Shown in pieces: positions 17,460 through 25,915 of a stretch of 64,000 bases of DNA. Position numbers and translations under genes: made by a program. This stretch comes from Microbacterium sp. EST19A (GTDB taxonomy: Bacteria; Actinomycetota; Actinomycetes; Actinomycetales; Microbacteriaceae). Within the stretch, counting starts at the first letter, position 1, and every line of letters starts with the position of its first letter. Under the pieces are notes generated by a model. That model made no database searches. It was given only the letters and a program-made list of their open reading frames with translations, and was not told the DNA's origin. The stretch lies in NCBI RefSeq assembly GCF_019969685.1, contig NZ_JAHXYZ010000002.1:1364001-1428000 (forward strand), given 5' to 3'.

Positions 17460-17689
17460 ACGCAGTCGTCCCCACTCGCACGATCACCGTGCCGCGGGGC
17501 GCATCCACGATCGAACGCGCGTCCATCCGCCTCGCCGGCGCAATGACACGCTGGGCGATGCGGCGCGCGGAGCGTCGAGAGGACCGGCGGGAGCGGATGC
17601 TCGTTGCAATCCAGGAGCAGCAGACCCGCAAGATCGATCCTCACGCAACGGATCACCTGCTCGCACCGTTGGGGGTACGCCGGCGCTGA
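17456..17689 (+). CDS. Small basic hypothetical protein
   Basis: A 77-residue Arg-rich protein (TRWAMRRAERREDRRERMLVAIQEQQTRK) that is mostly helical and not assigned to a family. Its ATG overlaps the stop of the flavoprotein gene, so it is translationally coupled to it. Function unknown. Confidence 0.6.
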   Translation: MNAVVPTRTITVPRGASTIERASIRLAGAMTRWAMRRAERREDRRERMLVAIQEQQTRKIDPHATDHLLAPLGVRRR

Positions 17690-17756
17690 GTAAGACTTCG
17701 GGTAGCGTGCGCAGGTTGCCCGGGTCGGCCTACCGAGTAGGTCTGCGGTAGCCACA

Positions 17757-17826
17757 TCCGGCAAACGTTTCTGGCTCGAAAATTATCTCCCTGAGCTTGA
17801 TCCACCGGAAACGATCGTTTTCGGTG
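17757..17826. repeat. Dispersed palindrome, copies 2a and 2b
   Basis: CCGGCAAACGTTTCTGG (17758-17774) and, 49 bases on centre to centre, a 24-bp near-palindrome at 17803-17826 with core GGAAACGATCGTTTTCGG. They fall in the 287-base spacer between the flavoprotein and cupin blocks, which holds no gene. Confidence 0.55.
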
Positions 17827-17976
17827 ACCAGCGTGCTGAACGAGTGGCAGGCTCGGAGAGTAAGCCGAACGGGGACAGATAATAGGTACGAGCTTGAGCC
17901 AAGCTGTGTCGGCCAGCTTGGTTCCCGTAAGGCCGAGCAACCCCACGCACGATGACATTCGAACATCGGAAATGCT

Positions 17977-18309
17977 ATGCAAAAGACCTCACTCATCGCC
18001 CTCGCGCGACACGAACTCTCTCAGGCGAAGGAAGCGTCCAGTGGTAGAAGCGCGAAGACCGTCTTCGGAGGACACGAGCATCAACTCCGACAAACGCTTA
18101 TTGCTCTCAAGGCCGGCGAAAGCCTGGCTGAGCACGAAAGCCCCGGAGAGGCAACCCTGCAAGTCCTCGAGGGCCGCGTCCTGCTCAGATTCGGAGACGT
18201 GTCGTGGAACGGATCTTCCGGTGACCTCCTCATCATCCCGGACGGGCTCCACTCACTCGACGCCATCGAGGACTCAGTCATCTTCCTGACCGTCGTTAAG
18301 AAGCACTGA
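17977..18309 (+). CDS. Cupin-domain protein
   Basis: A 110-residue single-domain cupin: motif 1 region LIALKAGESLAEHESPGEATLQVLEGRVLLRFG, and motif 2 GDLLIIPDGLHSLDAIEDSVIFLTVV. One metal-binding His of motif 1 is conserved (EHES) while others differ, so metal binding is uncertain. Resembles the small stress or regulatory cupins. Function unknown. Confidence 0.8.
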   Translation: MQKTSLIALARHELSQAKEASSGRSAKTVFGGHEHQLRQTLIALKAGESLAEHESPGEATLQVLEGRVLLRFGDVSWNGSSGDLLIIPDGLHSLDAIEDSVIFLTVVKKH

Positions 18310-18328
18310 AGCAGGTTGCGTACGGATC

Positions 18329-18940
18329 GTGGGAACTCCGCAGTACGGTGCACTTGATCCTCTCGCGCTCATCCATGATGAGCTGATACACGATTCCACC
18401 AACAACGCGCTGCGAGAGCAGGGCATGGACCCCATTTACACGATGGGTGCCGCTGCGCGCGTGGCGGTCATTGGCCAGGCGCCGGGACGCCGCGCGCAGG
18501 CAAGCGGGGTGCCGTGGGACGACGCCAGTGGTGCCACCCTCATGCAGTGGCTTGGTGTCACCGAAGGACAGTTCCGAGACCCGGACAATTTCGCTCTCTT
18601 GCCGATGGACTTCTACTACCCCGGCCCCGGTCGCAGCGGGTCGGGAGATGCGCCGCCGCGTCGAGGCTTCGCGGCCAGGTGGCATCCGCCGCTCTTCGCG
18701 TTGATGCCTGATATTCGTTTGACTTTGTTGATCGGACGCTACGCACAGCAGGCGTACTTGCCGATTGCGAAGACCGCAACGCTGACCGCGACGGTACGGA
18801 ATTATCAGCAGTTTCTTCCTGAGCTGTTCCCTCTAGTGCACCCGTCGCCGCTCAACTTTCGTTGGCACGCGAGGAACCCGTGGTTCGCCGCAGACGTCGT
18901 GGAAGATCTCCGTTGGCACGTCGAGACCGCGTTGCGGTGA
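18329..18940 (+). CDS. Uracil-DNA glycosylase family protein
   Basis: A 203-residue protein of the uracil-DNA glycosylase superfamily. Motif I GQAPGRRAQASGVPWDDASG binds and cleaves at the base, and LVHPSPLNFRWHARNPWF carries the motif II HPSP loop. Closest by eye to the short bacterial COG1573-like enzymes without iron-sulfur cysteines. It would remove damaged bases. The GTG start follows the cupin stop by 19 bases. Confidence 0.83.
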   Translation: MGTPQYGALDPLALIHDELIHDSTNNALREQGMDPIYTMGAAARVAVIGQAPGRRAQASGVPWDDASGATLMQWLGVTEGQFRDPDNFALLPMDFYYPGPGRSGSGDAPPRRGFAARWHPPLFALMPDIRLTLLIGRYAQQAYLPIAKTATLTATVRNYQQFLPELFPLVHPSPLNFRWHARNPWFAADVVEDLRWHVETALR

Positions 18941-19270
18941 GACCGTTTCTGGGGGTGAATCAATCGCTGATGCCCGCGCACTACATCGGGTCGCGCCGGC
19001 CCGTGATGTCCTCCGTTTGGGGGACACCCAGTGGTAATGTCTGTGTGGTAGCTGGGGCTACGCGCGGGGCGTCTGGGGCGCTGCGCCAAACGCAATGAGG
19101 CGATGTCACATTCCGTGTGACGAGCCCTCTCCGAGCCACGGTTCTGGGGAACTCGACGTTCTGAGAGGGCTACTCGCTCGCCTCACGAGGTTCTCCTGGC
19201 ATGAGCCGTCCGTCCTCGTGATGCCGACGCTCCCGGCAGGCCTACGAGCACCGACCAATGCCGGCGGCGG
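18941..19270. other. Non-coding spacer with two dyads
   Basis: No supported gene. It contains GTCACA-TTCCG-TGTGAC (19105-19121) and a 9-bp inverted repeat AGCCCTCTC/GAGAGGGCT (19123-19131 and 19163-19171), which may act as an operator or terminator for the convergent flanking genes. Confidence 0.35.
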
Positions 19271-19585
19271 TCATCCTGTCGGAGCTTCGAGCACTTCATC
19301 GAGAAGCGTGATGCCTCCGGAACTGTTGGCCGATTGCATGAGCGCGTGGATCCATTGCATGTTGAGGTGCGGGGGCTCGAGCTCGTCGAAGGTGAATCGT
19401 AGAGGGATTGATGGGTGTAGCCAGATGGTGCTGCGTCCTTCTACGTCGCCTCCGGGGTGCCGCCACGACAGGGTGAACGATTCGTTGCGGCGAAGCTTGG
19501 TCGCGACAACAACTTTCAGATGCGCGAGGGCGCGTTCCTCGATATGGATCGAAGCCTCCGACCCGCCGTAGTGAAGTGTGCCCAT
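19271..19585 (-). CDS. DUF7882-like hypothetical protein
   Basis: A 104-residue protein of a family common in Microbacteriaceae: it opens MGTLHYGGSEASIHIEERAL, continues with AHLKVVVATKLRRNESFTLSWRH and contains STIWLHPSIPLRFTFDE. The function is unknown. The internal ATG was chosen as start because the family begins at MGTLHYG. A helpful marker of taxonomy, since I know this family mainly from Microbacteriaceae genomes. Confidence 0.72.
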   Translation of the reverse strand: MGTLHYGGSEASIHIEERALAHLKVVVATKLRRNESFTLSWRHPGGDVEGRSTIWLHPSIPLRFTFDELEPPHLNMQWIHALMQSANSSGGITLLDEVLEAPTG

Positions 19586-19640
19586 CGCGGACGGATCCAT
19601 TCTTGAAGTGATGATCAGCTATTTGAGAACGCGCATCTGA

Positions 19641-20192
19641 TCACGGCTGCTCTTCCACGGTAGTCGGCGGGTACCACAGTCGTTGGCCGTCCACCGCGGC
19701 GAAGGAGGTGAGGGTGTGAGGTTTGGTGGATGTGACGCTCATGATGTCGTTCACGGTGAGCTGTCGAACGAGGAGCGCATCGGCGATCAGAGACCGGTGA
19801 CAGCGCCACGGCACGGCTTCCGCACACATGATCGCCACAGTGGTCTCTTTGGCGAGGCCGATCAGGGTGTCGATTCCGTGAGCGAAAGGCTCGGTCTGCA
19901 TGTAATCGGCGTAGCTGCGGAAGCTCTTGTTGCGCCAGGCGCCGTTGATGCTCTCCACACTCGCCGGTGTGTGCCGCAATCCCCCGAGTTCCTCCAGCCG
20001 CGCATACAGCAGCCCGGCTTCGGTCAAGCTTCGTTCGAGGGCTTGGGCTCCGAACTGCGGGTTGTGCCGGGAGCCTGGAACGGTTCGCACATCGACGAGT
20101 TGCTGGACCCCGTTGTTTCGCAGCAGGTCGATGAACTCGTCGATGGGGTGCGTGGAGTGTCCGATGGTGAACACTGTCGGCTGTTGCATCAT
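19641..20192 (-). CDS. DUF488 domain protein
   Basis: A 183-residue protein matching DUF488 (FTIGHSTHPIDEFIDLLRNNGVQQLVDVRTVPGSRHNPQFG; later FRSYADYMQT and AIMCAEAVPWRCHRSLIADALL). The conserved CxE...CHR motif near the C-terminus is intact. Function unknown; members occur in stress and mobile contexts. Two adjacent ATG codons leave the start uncertain by one residue. Confidence 0.88.
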   Translation of the reverse strand: MMQQPTVFTIGHSTHPIDEFIDLLRNNGVQQLVDVRTVPGSRHNPQFGAQALERSLTEAGLLYARLEELGGLRHTPASVESINGAWRNKSFRSYADYMQTEPFAHGIDTLIGLAKETTVAIMCAEAVPWRCHRSLIADALLVRQLTVNDIMSVTSTKPHTLTSFAAVDGQRLWYPPTTVEEQP

Positions 20193-20268
20193 GCTCCTAA
20201 CCGGTTGCGACACTAGGGGCTGACTGCCCGGGAACTCCGCGCACCCGAAGAGTCCCCGGGACAGCCGG

Positions 20269-20403
20269 TCAGCGGCTCGCTCCCTTGCGCGGCTTGAGGA
20301 ACACGTCCGGTTCGCGCTTTTCGCGTTTCGCCGCTCGTTTTTCCTTGATCGACAGTTGAGGAGCCTTTTTTGCTCCCCGTGTGCTTGGTGACTTTCCGGA
20401 CAT
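20269..20403 (-). CDS. Short lysine-rich protein
   Basis: A 44-residue frame, MSGKSPSTRGAKKAPQLS followed by IKEKRAAKREKREPDVFLKPRKGASR. Such short, highly basic proteins with a SIKEKRAAK core are found in related actinobacteria; I infer it is real from codon quality and the ATG. It might bind RNA or ribosomes. Function unknown. Confidence 0.5.
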   Translation of the reverse strand: MSGKSPSTRGAKKAPQLSIKEKRAAKREKREPDVFLKPRKGASR

Positions 20404-20518
20404 CGTTACTCGCTTCCCCTAAGTGGCTGGCGCATGAACCATTGACCATAGCCGTCTTCCAGAGGAAGTCAACTTTGCGCCTATTCGTACGCAAATACCC
20501 TTCGACGCAGGTGTCGTT

Positions 20519-21016
20519 TTAGATGAAGTCGTTCGTCGACGCTTGTGCGATCGTGTGGGCACGGATCTCGTGCATGGTGTGCACTGCTGCGGGATTCACC
20601 CCTGGGGGGCGCCGCGCGAGCTCCTCAACTCGTGCGCAGATGAGTTGTGGGTCGACGTCCTGGTTCACGAGGAGTGCGGTGACGTCCGTATCGATGCCGC
20701 GTGCACGTTGGATGCGCCGATGGATGGACATGGCCCACCGGTGAACCTTCCCGATCGTCCACGAGTCGTTGTAGTCGGGGTGCTCGATGACAACGATGAT
20801 GTGCGAAACCGATCCGGATATCCGTGAAACCTTCCCTTTCTGGCGACGAAGGAGAGCGGCGAATCCAGATCTGGTGTGTGCGCTGTGCCCGTCAATCCCG
20901 ACGACCCGCAGCTTTGCGGGAAGGTCTGCGGACTCGTCGACATCCGAAATGGCGTTCAGGCATCGCAACGGGTCGCCGGTCATCTCGATGACGCGCGAGG
21001 AGAGGTTCTCCCTCAT
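20519..21016 (-). CDS. Hypothetical protein, second gene of a two-gene unit
   Basis: A 165-residue soluble protein without recognised family. It alternates strands and helices (KLRVVGIDGHSAHTRSGFAALLRRQKGKVSRISGSVSHIIVVIEHPDYNDSWTIGKVHRW). The start is the ATG that overlaps the stop of the upstream 70-residue gene (ATGA), which argues for coupled translation. Function unknown. Confidence 0.6.
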   Translation of the reverse strand: MRENLSSRVIEMTGDPLRCLNAISDVDESADLPAKLRVVGIDGHSAHTRSGFAALLRRQKGKVSRISGSVSHIIVVIEHPDYNDSWTIGKVHRWAMSIHRRIQRARGIDTDVTALLVNQDVDPQLICARVEELARRPPGVNPAAVHTMHEIRAHTIAQASTNDFI

Positions 21017-21225
21017 GTCAATTCCGTCGTCTGGTCTTTGCGAGTGAGGCGTCGGCGCGTATCCGCCTCGACAGGCTGAGTCGCTGCGGGGCGTGCCATC
21101 GCGCGTGAGGGAGCGAGATCTTTCCCGTGGTCCCGGCGGAAGCGACGGAGGGTATCTTGCAGAGCCGCGATGCGTGCGATCGTGGCTTGTTCGATGAGCA
21201 TGGCGGGGCTGTGTTCGGTGGTCAT
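21013..21225 (-). CDS. Small hypothetical protein, first gene of a two-gene unit
   Basis: A 70-residue protein: a helical N-terminus (AMLIEQATIARIAALQDTLRRFRRDHGK) and an Arg/Thr-rich tail. Coupled by overlap to the following 165-residue protein, suggesting a two-component unit. No family recognised. Confidence 0.5.
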   Translation of the reverse strand: MTTEHSPAMLIEQATIARIAALQDTLRRFRRDHGKDLAPSRAMARPAATQPVEADTRRRLTRKDQTTELT

Positions 21226-21424
21226 GAGGTTCCTTGGCTGCGGCGGAAGAGCGCATCGCGAGACGTGCGACGCGCTCGGCTACGAGGCGTTACTCGTTTC
21301 CGGCGGAGCGCGTCGAACGCGCAGGAACCACGGAACGTCAGCAGACCGAAAGACGGCGTGTACCGAGAGTTGGGCAGCCGAATGCGCAACGAGACCATTG
21401 CGGCAGAAAAGGTGGGCTACCATG

Positions 21425-21516
21425 CCCTCACCATAGCCACGACGGGGATTAATGCAACCGGCTCACCCGTGCGTGGTAGCGACTTGCATTTTCTGTGGGT
21501 GAGGCTATGGTGAGGG
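21425..21516. repeat. Perfect 14-bp inverted repeat
   Basis: CCCTCACCATAGCC (21425-21438) and GGCTATGGTGAGGG (21503-21516), separated by 64 bases, in the 293-base spacer upstream of a small forward ORF. It could loop two bound repressor dimers or form a hairpin. Confidence 0.4.
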
Positions 21517-21518
21517 CC

Positions 21519-21683
21519 ATGACCACCGTCGTTGACCTCATTCACCCGGGGCGTCTTGCTGACGCGTCCGTGGTGACGAGCGTGGTCGACATCGCGGGCG
21601 CGCGACATGAGGTTCTTCCGCCCCGCCGGAGCGGCGGCGACGATCTGCTCTTCCGGTCGCCTTCCCGCGCTGCTTCACCGTAG
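21519..21683 (+). CDS. Possible small protein (leader of the TraR transcript)
   Basis: A 54-residue frame beginning MTTVVDLIHPGRLADASVV with plausible codon use, starting 3 bases after the right arm of an inverted repeat and ending 28 bases before a terminator-like stem. It may be a genuine small gene or a leader peptide. No family recognised. Confidence 0.35.
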   Translation: MTTVVDLIHPGRLADASVVTSVVDIAGARHEVLPPRRSGGDDLLFRSPSRAASP

Positions 21684-21711
21684 ACCCGTCTTCAGGGCTA
21701 CCCGGTCACCC

Positions 21712-21739
21712 AGCGCGTCGCAGCAGCGGCGCTTTTTTT
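21712..21739 (+). terminator. Rho-independent terminator or attenuator
   Basis: A GC-rich stem (AGCGC...GCGCT) followed by seven T residues, ending 19 bases before the TraR/DksA-like ATG. Its closeness to that start makes attenuation of the downstream genes possible. Confidence 0.55.
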
Positions 21740-21758
21740 GTACCCAGAAGGAGCAGTC

Positions 21759-22076
21759 ATGACAACCCACACCCTCCCCGAAACCCCCGACACCGCGGAC
21801 ATCCGGAAGCAGCTCGAGCAACGACTCGAGGAGCGCCTGACCCTTCTGCAGGACCTCGAGCCCCGCGCCCTGCCGACCATCGACCCCGTCGCTTACCAGA
21901 CGGCAGCGGCGCACCGTCTCACGATCCAACAGATCAGCGTGGCTCTGAACCGGCTCGATGCCGGCACCTACGGTCAGTGCGAACGATGCGGCGGCCAGAT
22001 CGCACCGGAACGTCTCGAAGTCGTCCCTCACGCATCCGCCTGTATCGAGTGTCAGAACCATGCCGAAGCCGCGTAG
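21759..22076 (+). CDS. TraR/DksA family zinc-finger protein
   Basis: A 105-residue protein with an N-terminal coiled coil (DIRKQLEQRLEERLTLLQDLE) and a C-terminal four-Cys zinc finger (CERCGGQIAPERLEVVPHASACIECQ). DksA/TraR proteins bind RNA polymerase's secondary channel; TraR forms occur on plasmids and ICEs. The ATG lies 5 bases after AGGAG. Confidence 0.9.
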   Translation: MTTHTLPETPDTADIRKQLEQRLEERLTLLQDLEPRALPTIDPVAYQTAAAHRLTIQQISVALNRLDAGTYGQCERCGGQIAPERLEVVPHASACIECQNHAEAA

Positions 22077-22328
22077 CTGTAGACCGATCGAGATCCCGTC
22101 ATGTCCGCCTGACCCGAGAGGAGTCCGGGCGATCGTTATTCGTCGAGACCCCCGGCAGTCGGCACCCTCATCGGAGCAGGCAGATGTCCGTAGCCCGAAG
22201 CCGCCTGGCGAGACGCTATCCCCTAGGTGGGATGACGCCCTCAGCCGGGCAATCGCTGCCTGATTTGTCGCCTAGCGGTGAGCATCGATCACCCGGCACA
22301 TGTCCACAGCAACCAGATGGGAAATCAG

Positions 22329-22817
22329 ATGTCAATCAAGCGCCGGTGGAGTGCGTCCGCGATCGGGGGGATTGTCGGGGCCGCGATGATGCTCTCCGGG
22401 TGCGCGGGGATACCCGCCGACGTCGATGGCACTCTTCGCAATGCTCAGGGCGGCGACCTGCGCGTAGGGATTACTCACAACCCGCCGTGGACAGACACCA
22501 CTGACCCGGACAAACCATCCGGGGAGGACGTGCGACTCGTCGAAAAGTTCGCCGAGTCGATCGACGCGACCGTTGTGTGGACAGTGGGAAGTGAAGCCAT
22601 CCTCACCGACCAGCTCCACACTGGTTCCCTTGATCTTGTCATCGGCGGGTTCACCGATGACACTCCATGGACCGACAAAGCGGCGATCACTGCCCCTTAT
22701 GAAGACGAACAGGTCGCCGGGGCAACGAAGAAGCATGTGATGTTGACCGTCCTCGGTGAGAACCGGTTTCTGACGACGCTGGAAACGTTCCTTCTCGAAC
22801 ACGGACACGACAAATGA
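22329..22817 (+). CDS. Half-size solute-binding lipoprotein (SBP_bac_3-like)
   Basis: A 162-residue lipoprotein: signal peptide, lipobox LSGC near residue 21, then GGDLRVGITHNPPWTDTTDPDKPSGEDVRLVEKFAESIDATVVW and LHTGSLDLVIGGFTDDTPW, the first lobe of a type-3 periplasmic-binding-protein fold. A full member is about 230-260 residues, so the second lobe is mostly missing. It overlaps the CDF transporter gene by ATGA, suggesting an extracytoplasmic accessory of that exporter. Confidence 0.75.
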   Translation: MSIKRRWSASAIGGIVGAAMMLSGCAGIPADVDGTLRNAQGGDLRVGITHNPPWTDTTDPDKPSGEDVRLVEKFAESIDATVVWTVGSEAILTDQLHTGSLDLVIGGFTDDTPWTDKAAITAPYEDEQVAGATKKHVMLTVLGENRFLTTLETFLLEHGHDK

Positions 22818-23887
22818 GCACGGCGCACCCGCCCCTGCCCCCTGCGCAGCAGAAGACGCTGCGGCGCGCGATCCGAATCGAATGGTTCACGATCGGCTTC
22901 CTCGCTGTGGCCATCACCGGAGTGAACCTTGTGATGGGCAGCTCGCAGGCTATGAAGGCGGCGTGGATCGAAGACCTGCTTTCTTTGGCACCCCCAATCG
23001 CTTTCCTGATAGCGGTCCGCATCATCACCAAACCTCCGTCCGACAAGTACCCCTATGGGTTCTTCCGTTCGGTCGGAGTCGCGCACCTCGTCGCCGGAGT
23101 GGCCCTCTGCACCATGGGTGCGTTCCTCCTGTTTGATTCCGTGACCGGGCTAATTAGTGGCGACCGGCCCCCGATTGGTTCCGTCCAACTGTTTGGCACC
23201 GTGATCTGGTCCGGGTGGTTGATGATGGGCGTGATGGCACTGACCATCCCACTGCCGATCTACTTCGGCCGAGTCAAAATGCGCCTGGCGAAAGACCTCC
23301 ACAACAAGGTCCTCTACGCCGACGCCGACATGAACAAAGCCGACTGGATGACCGCGGCCGGCTCCATCGTCGGCGTCGGAGGCATCGGCTTGGGATACTG
23401 GTGGGCCGACTCGGCCGCAGCAACGTTCATTGCCGGCAGCATCCTCTGGGACGGACTGCGCAACACCCGCGCTGCGATCACCGACCTCATGGACACCCGC
23501 GCCACCACGTTCGATGATCACAAACCACATCCCGCGTCCGACGCTGTTCTCGAGTATCTCGAGACACTGCCGTGGGTTCGCGAGGTGGCCGTGCGCGTGC
23601 GGGACCAGGGCCAGTTCTTCCACCTGGAGGCATTCATTGTCCCCGTCGACGCCGCGATGCCCACGTTGGCGGATCTGCGCGCGGCGCAGCAGCGATGTGA
23701 AGAGCTGGATTGGAAGCTCATCGACGTTGTCCTCATCCTCACCACGGAGCTGCCGGATCACCTGAGCAACACAAGCGCCGGTAACCACGAACGGCAGGCT
23801 GGTTCCGAGGTCACGTCCGAGCGCCCGGTTCGAGCGTCGGGTAGTGCCCTCAAGGGGGCTGCGGCTCGCTGGCTGGCGCTCGGATAG
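22814..23887 (+). CDS. Cation diffusion facilitator (CDF) transporter
   Basis: A 357-residue metal/proton antiporter. Hydrophobic helices cover residues 10-220, and a cytoplasmic domain follows with VREVAVRVRDQGQFFHLEAFIVP. The region around WIEDLLSLAPPIAFLIA and the later YADADMNKADWMTAAGSI correspond to the CDF metal-site helices (the D/H-x-x-x-D positions are D/D here). Expected to export divalent metals such as zinc, cobalt or iron. Coupled to the lipoprotein gene. Confidence 0.85.
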   Translation: MSTAHPPLPPAQQKTLRRAIRIEWFTIGFLAVAITGVNLVMGSSQAMKAAWIEDLLSLAPPIAFLIAVRIITKPPSDKYPYGFFRSVGVAHLVAGVALCTMGAFLLFDSVTGLISGDRPPIGSVQLFGTVIWSGWLMMGVMALTIPLPIYFGRVKMRLAKDLHNKVLYADADMNKADWMTAAGSIVGVGGIGLGYWWADSAAATFIAGSILWDGLRNTRAAITDLMDTRATTFDDHKPHPASDAVLEYLETLPWVREVAVRVRDQGQFFHLEAFIVPVDAAMPTLADLRAAQQRCEELDWKLIDVVLILTTELPDHLSNTSAGNHERQAGSEVTSERPVRASGSALKGAAARWLALG

Positions 23888-23945
23888 CCGGACGCTACTG
23901 CGGGGCTCAACGCGTATCGCTACTCGTCGACGAGAGCGCCGACCG

Positions 23946-24572
23946 TTACCGCAGGATCCCTTTCTGGCGTGCGGCGGAGACTGCTGCGGTGCGGGAGCTG
24001 ACATCGAGCTTCGAGAAGATGTGGGCGAGATGGGACTTGACGGTCGTTTCGCTGACAAAGAGTTCGTCTGCAACCTCGGTGTTCGATCGGCCTGAGGCGA
24101 CAAGTTCAAGTACTTCGATTTCCCGGCTGCTGAGAGCGACCTGCGGGGCGCGCATGCGGCTGAGGAGTCGAGATGCGATGACGGGTGCGAGGGCGCTTTC
24201 ACCGGCGGCGGCCGCGCGGACGGCCGCGGTCAGTTCGTGGGGTGGAGCGTCTTTCAGGAGGTAGCCGCTGGCTCCGGCTTCCACAGCACTGAGGATGTCC
24301 GCATCCGAGTCATAGTTCGTCAGGACGAGCACATAAGGGGGCGCGTCGAGTGCTCGAATACGTCGGGTTGCGTCCGCACCCGTGTCCGATTGTTGGGAAC
24401 CGAACTGCAGGTCCATCAGAACAACGTCCGGGTTCTCCCGTTCCGCCAGCATGACGGCGTCATCTGGTGTGGCCGCTTCGGCGACGACGTCGAAGTCCGG
24501 TTCGAGGCTGAAAAGGGCGTTCAGGCCGGCACGGACGATGGGGTGATCGTCGGCGATGACAAGCCGGATCAT
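23946..24572 (-). CDS. NarL/LuxR-type response regulator
   Basis: A 208-residue regulator. The receiver domain (residues 1-120) has acidic DD near residue 8, phospho-acceptor Asp54 in VVLMDLQFG and the Lys of LLKDAPPHE. The LuxR helix-turn-helix is at residues 142-205 (LSSREIEVLELVASGRSNTEVADELFVSETTVKSHLAHIFSKL). Its stop region overlaps nothing, while its start overlaps the stop of the kinase gene. Confidence 0.93.
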   Translation of the reverse strand: MIRLVIADDHPIVRAGLNALFSLEPDFDVVAEAATPDDAVMLAERENPDVVLMDLQFGSQQSDTGADATRRIRALDAPPYVLVLTNYDSDADILSAVEAGASGYLLKDAPPHELTAAVRAAAAGESALAPVIASRLLSRMRAPQVALSSREIEVLELVASGRSNTEVADELFVSETTVKSHLAHIFSKLDVSSRTAAVSAARQKGILR

Positions 24573-25753
24573 GCGAACTCCGTCAGAGAGAGGTCTAGCG
24601 CCAGGGTTGTCCCCTGTCCCGGTGCGGTGTTGATGGTGAGCGTCCCACCAAGCTGTTCGACCCGCTCTGCGGTCGCCTGCAACCCGAACGAATCCGTCCT
24701 TTCGACGCTCCCCTTTTCGGGGAGATGAACGTCGAATCCGGTTCCGTTGTCCGTGACCGTGAAGTGAAGTTGGTCGTTCTCGACCGCGATGGTGACAGTC
24801 GCGGTCGTCGCGTGAGCGTGCTGGATGACGTTGGCGATGGCGCCTTGCGTGATTCGTAGCAGAGCGGTTTGCAGGTGCATGGGAAGGGTGACGGTGTCGG
24901 AGACACGCACCTGCACGTCAAGTCCTTGTGTCGCCCATTGGGTGCGGGCGAGTCTTCGCAGCGCCCCACCAAGGGTCTGGTCGTCGAGCTGTGGCGGGGT
25001 GAGCTCGCGAATGAACCGGCGCGCTTCAGCGAGGTTTGCCGCGGCAGTTTCGCGGGCGAGGCGAATGTGTTCGATGCCGGGGCGTCCCGGGTCGGCACGT
25101 TCCGTAGCGTGCAGCAGCATCTGGATACTGGAGAGTCCTTGCGCAAGAGTGTCGTGGATTTCGCGGGCGAGCCGGGCACGTTCTGCGAGAACCCCTGATT
25201 CATGTTCGGTCGCGGCAAGCTGTCCCCGAGTGGCGAGCAGCTCTTGGACTAGCGCTTCCCGCTGGAGGGCCTCCCGCGCGAGCGCTTGATAGCCCAACCC
25301 GATCAGTAGAGCGACCCCGGCGCCGACGAACGGGCCGACCACGCCGCCCACGCTCCAACCGCTATGGATGCCCAACGCGCAGATCGCGAGGATCGTCGAC
25401 ACCGCAATCGCGGCTGACCCCCACCATCGTCCCAAGAGGTGAAGGAAGAGGAAGAACAGCGGGAAGACCAGGTACGCGGCATCTGCGATCAACCACAGCA
25501 ACCCCAGCCACTCCGTAGCGAGAAGCGCCAACCATCCCAGCGGCAGCAGGCCCCTTGCCTGGGTGCCTCTGGGGAGGAATGTGCCCAACGCGTACGTCGC
25601 ACCGACGATCAAAGCCAACACGATCACGACGACGCTCGAATCGGTGGGGTCCAGCACGGCACGGGCGATCACGAGCACAGTAAGCGCGAAAAAGAGAACG
25701 TGCAGGCCGGTCCGCAGACCCACGAAAACGGGGGTCAACGCGGTGTGCACCAT
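24569..25753 (-). CDS. Sensor histidine kinase (HisKA_3 family)
   Basis: A 394-residue kinase. The N-terminal 150 residues hold about five membrane helices with no large external sensor loop. The phospho-acceptor His is in LAREIHDTLAQGLSSIQMLLHA, and the ATPase domain has VTDNGTGFDVHLP and GLQATAERVEQLGGTLTINTAPGQGTTLAL. It is partner to the response regulator (4-base overlap) and faces an ABC exporter operon, a common DesK/BceS-like arrangement. Confidence 0.92.
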   Translation of the reverse strand: MVHTALTPVFVGLRTGLHVLFFALTVLVIARAVLDPTDSSVVVIVLALIVGATYALGTFLPRGTQARGLLPLGWLALLATEWLGLLWLIADAAYLVFPLFFLFLHLLGRWWGSAAIAVSTILAICALGIHSGWSVGGVVGPFVGAGVALLIGLGYQALAREALQREALVQELLATRGQLAATEHESGVLAERARLAREIHDTLAQGLSSIQMLLHATERADPGRPGIEHIRLARETAAANLAEARRFIRELTPPQLDDQTLGGALRRLARTQWATQGLDVQVRVSDTVTLPMHLQTALLRITQGAIANVIQHAHATTATVTIAVENDQLHFTVTDNGTGFDVHLPEKGSVERTDSFGLQATAERVEQLGGTLTINTAPGQGTTLALDLSLTEFA

Positions 25754-25915
25754 GCGTGGAACTCTACGCCGCTCGCGCAGTGTGAGCATCGTCCGAAAGG
25801 ACGATTGGCGGCTCCGCATTCCAGTCGCGAAACGCTGTTCGGGCGGCCGATGACCCGCCGTGTGCGGAAGGCAAGAGTGGAGTAGTCGCCGTCCGGTGAC
25901 AGGAAAGGCAGCCCC

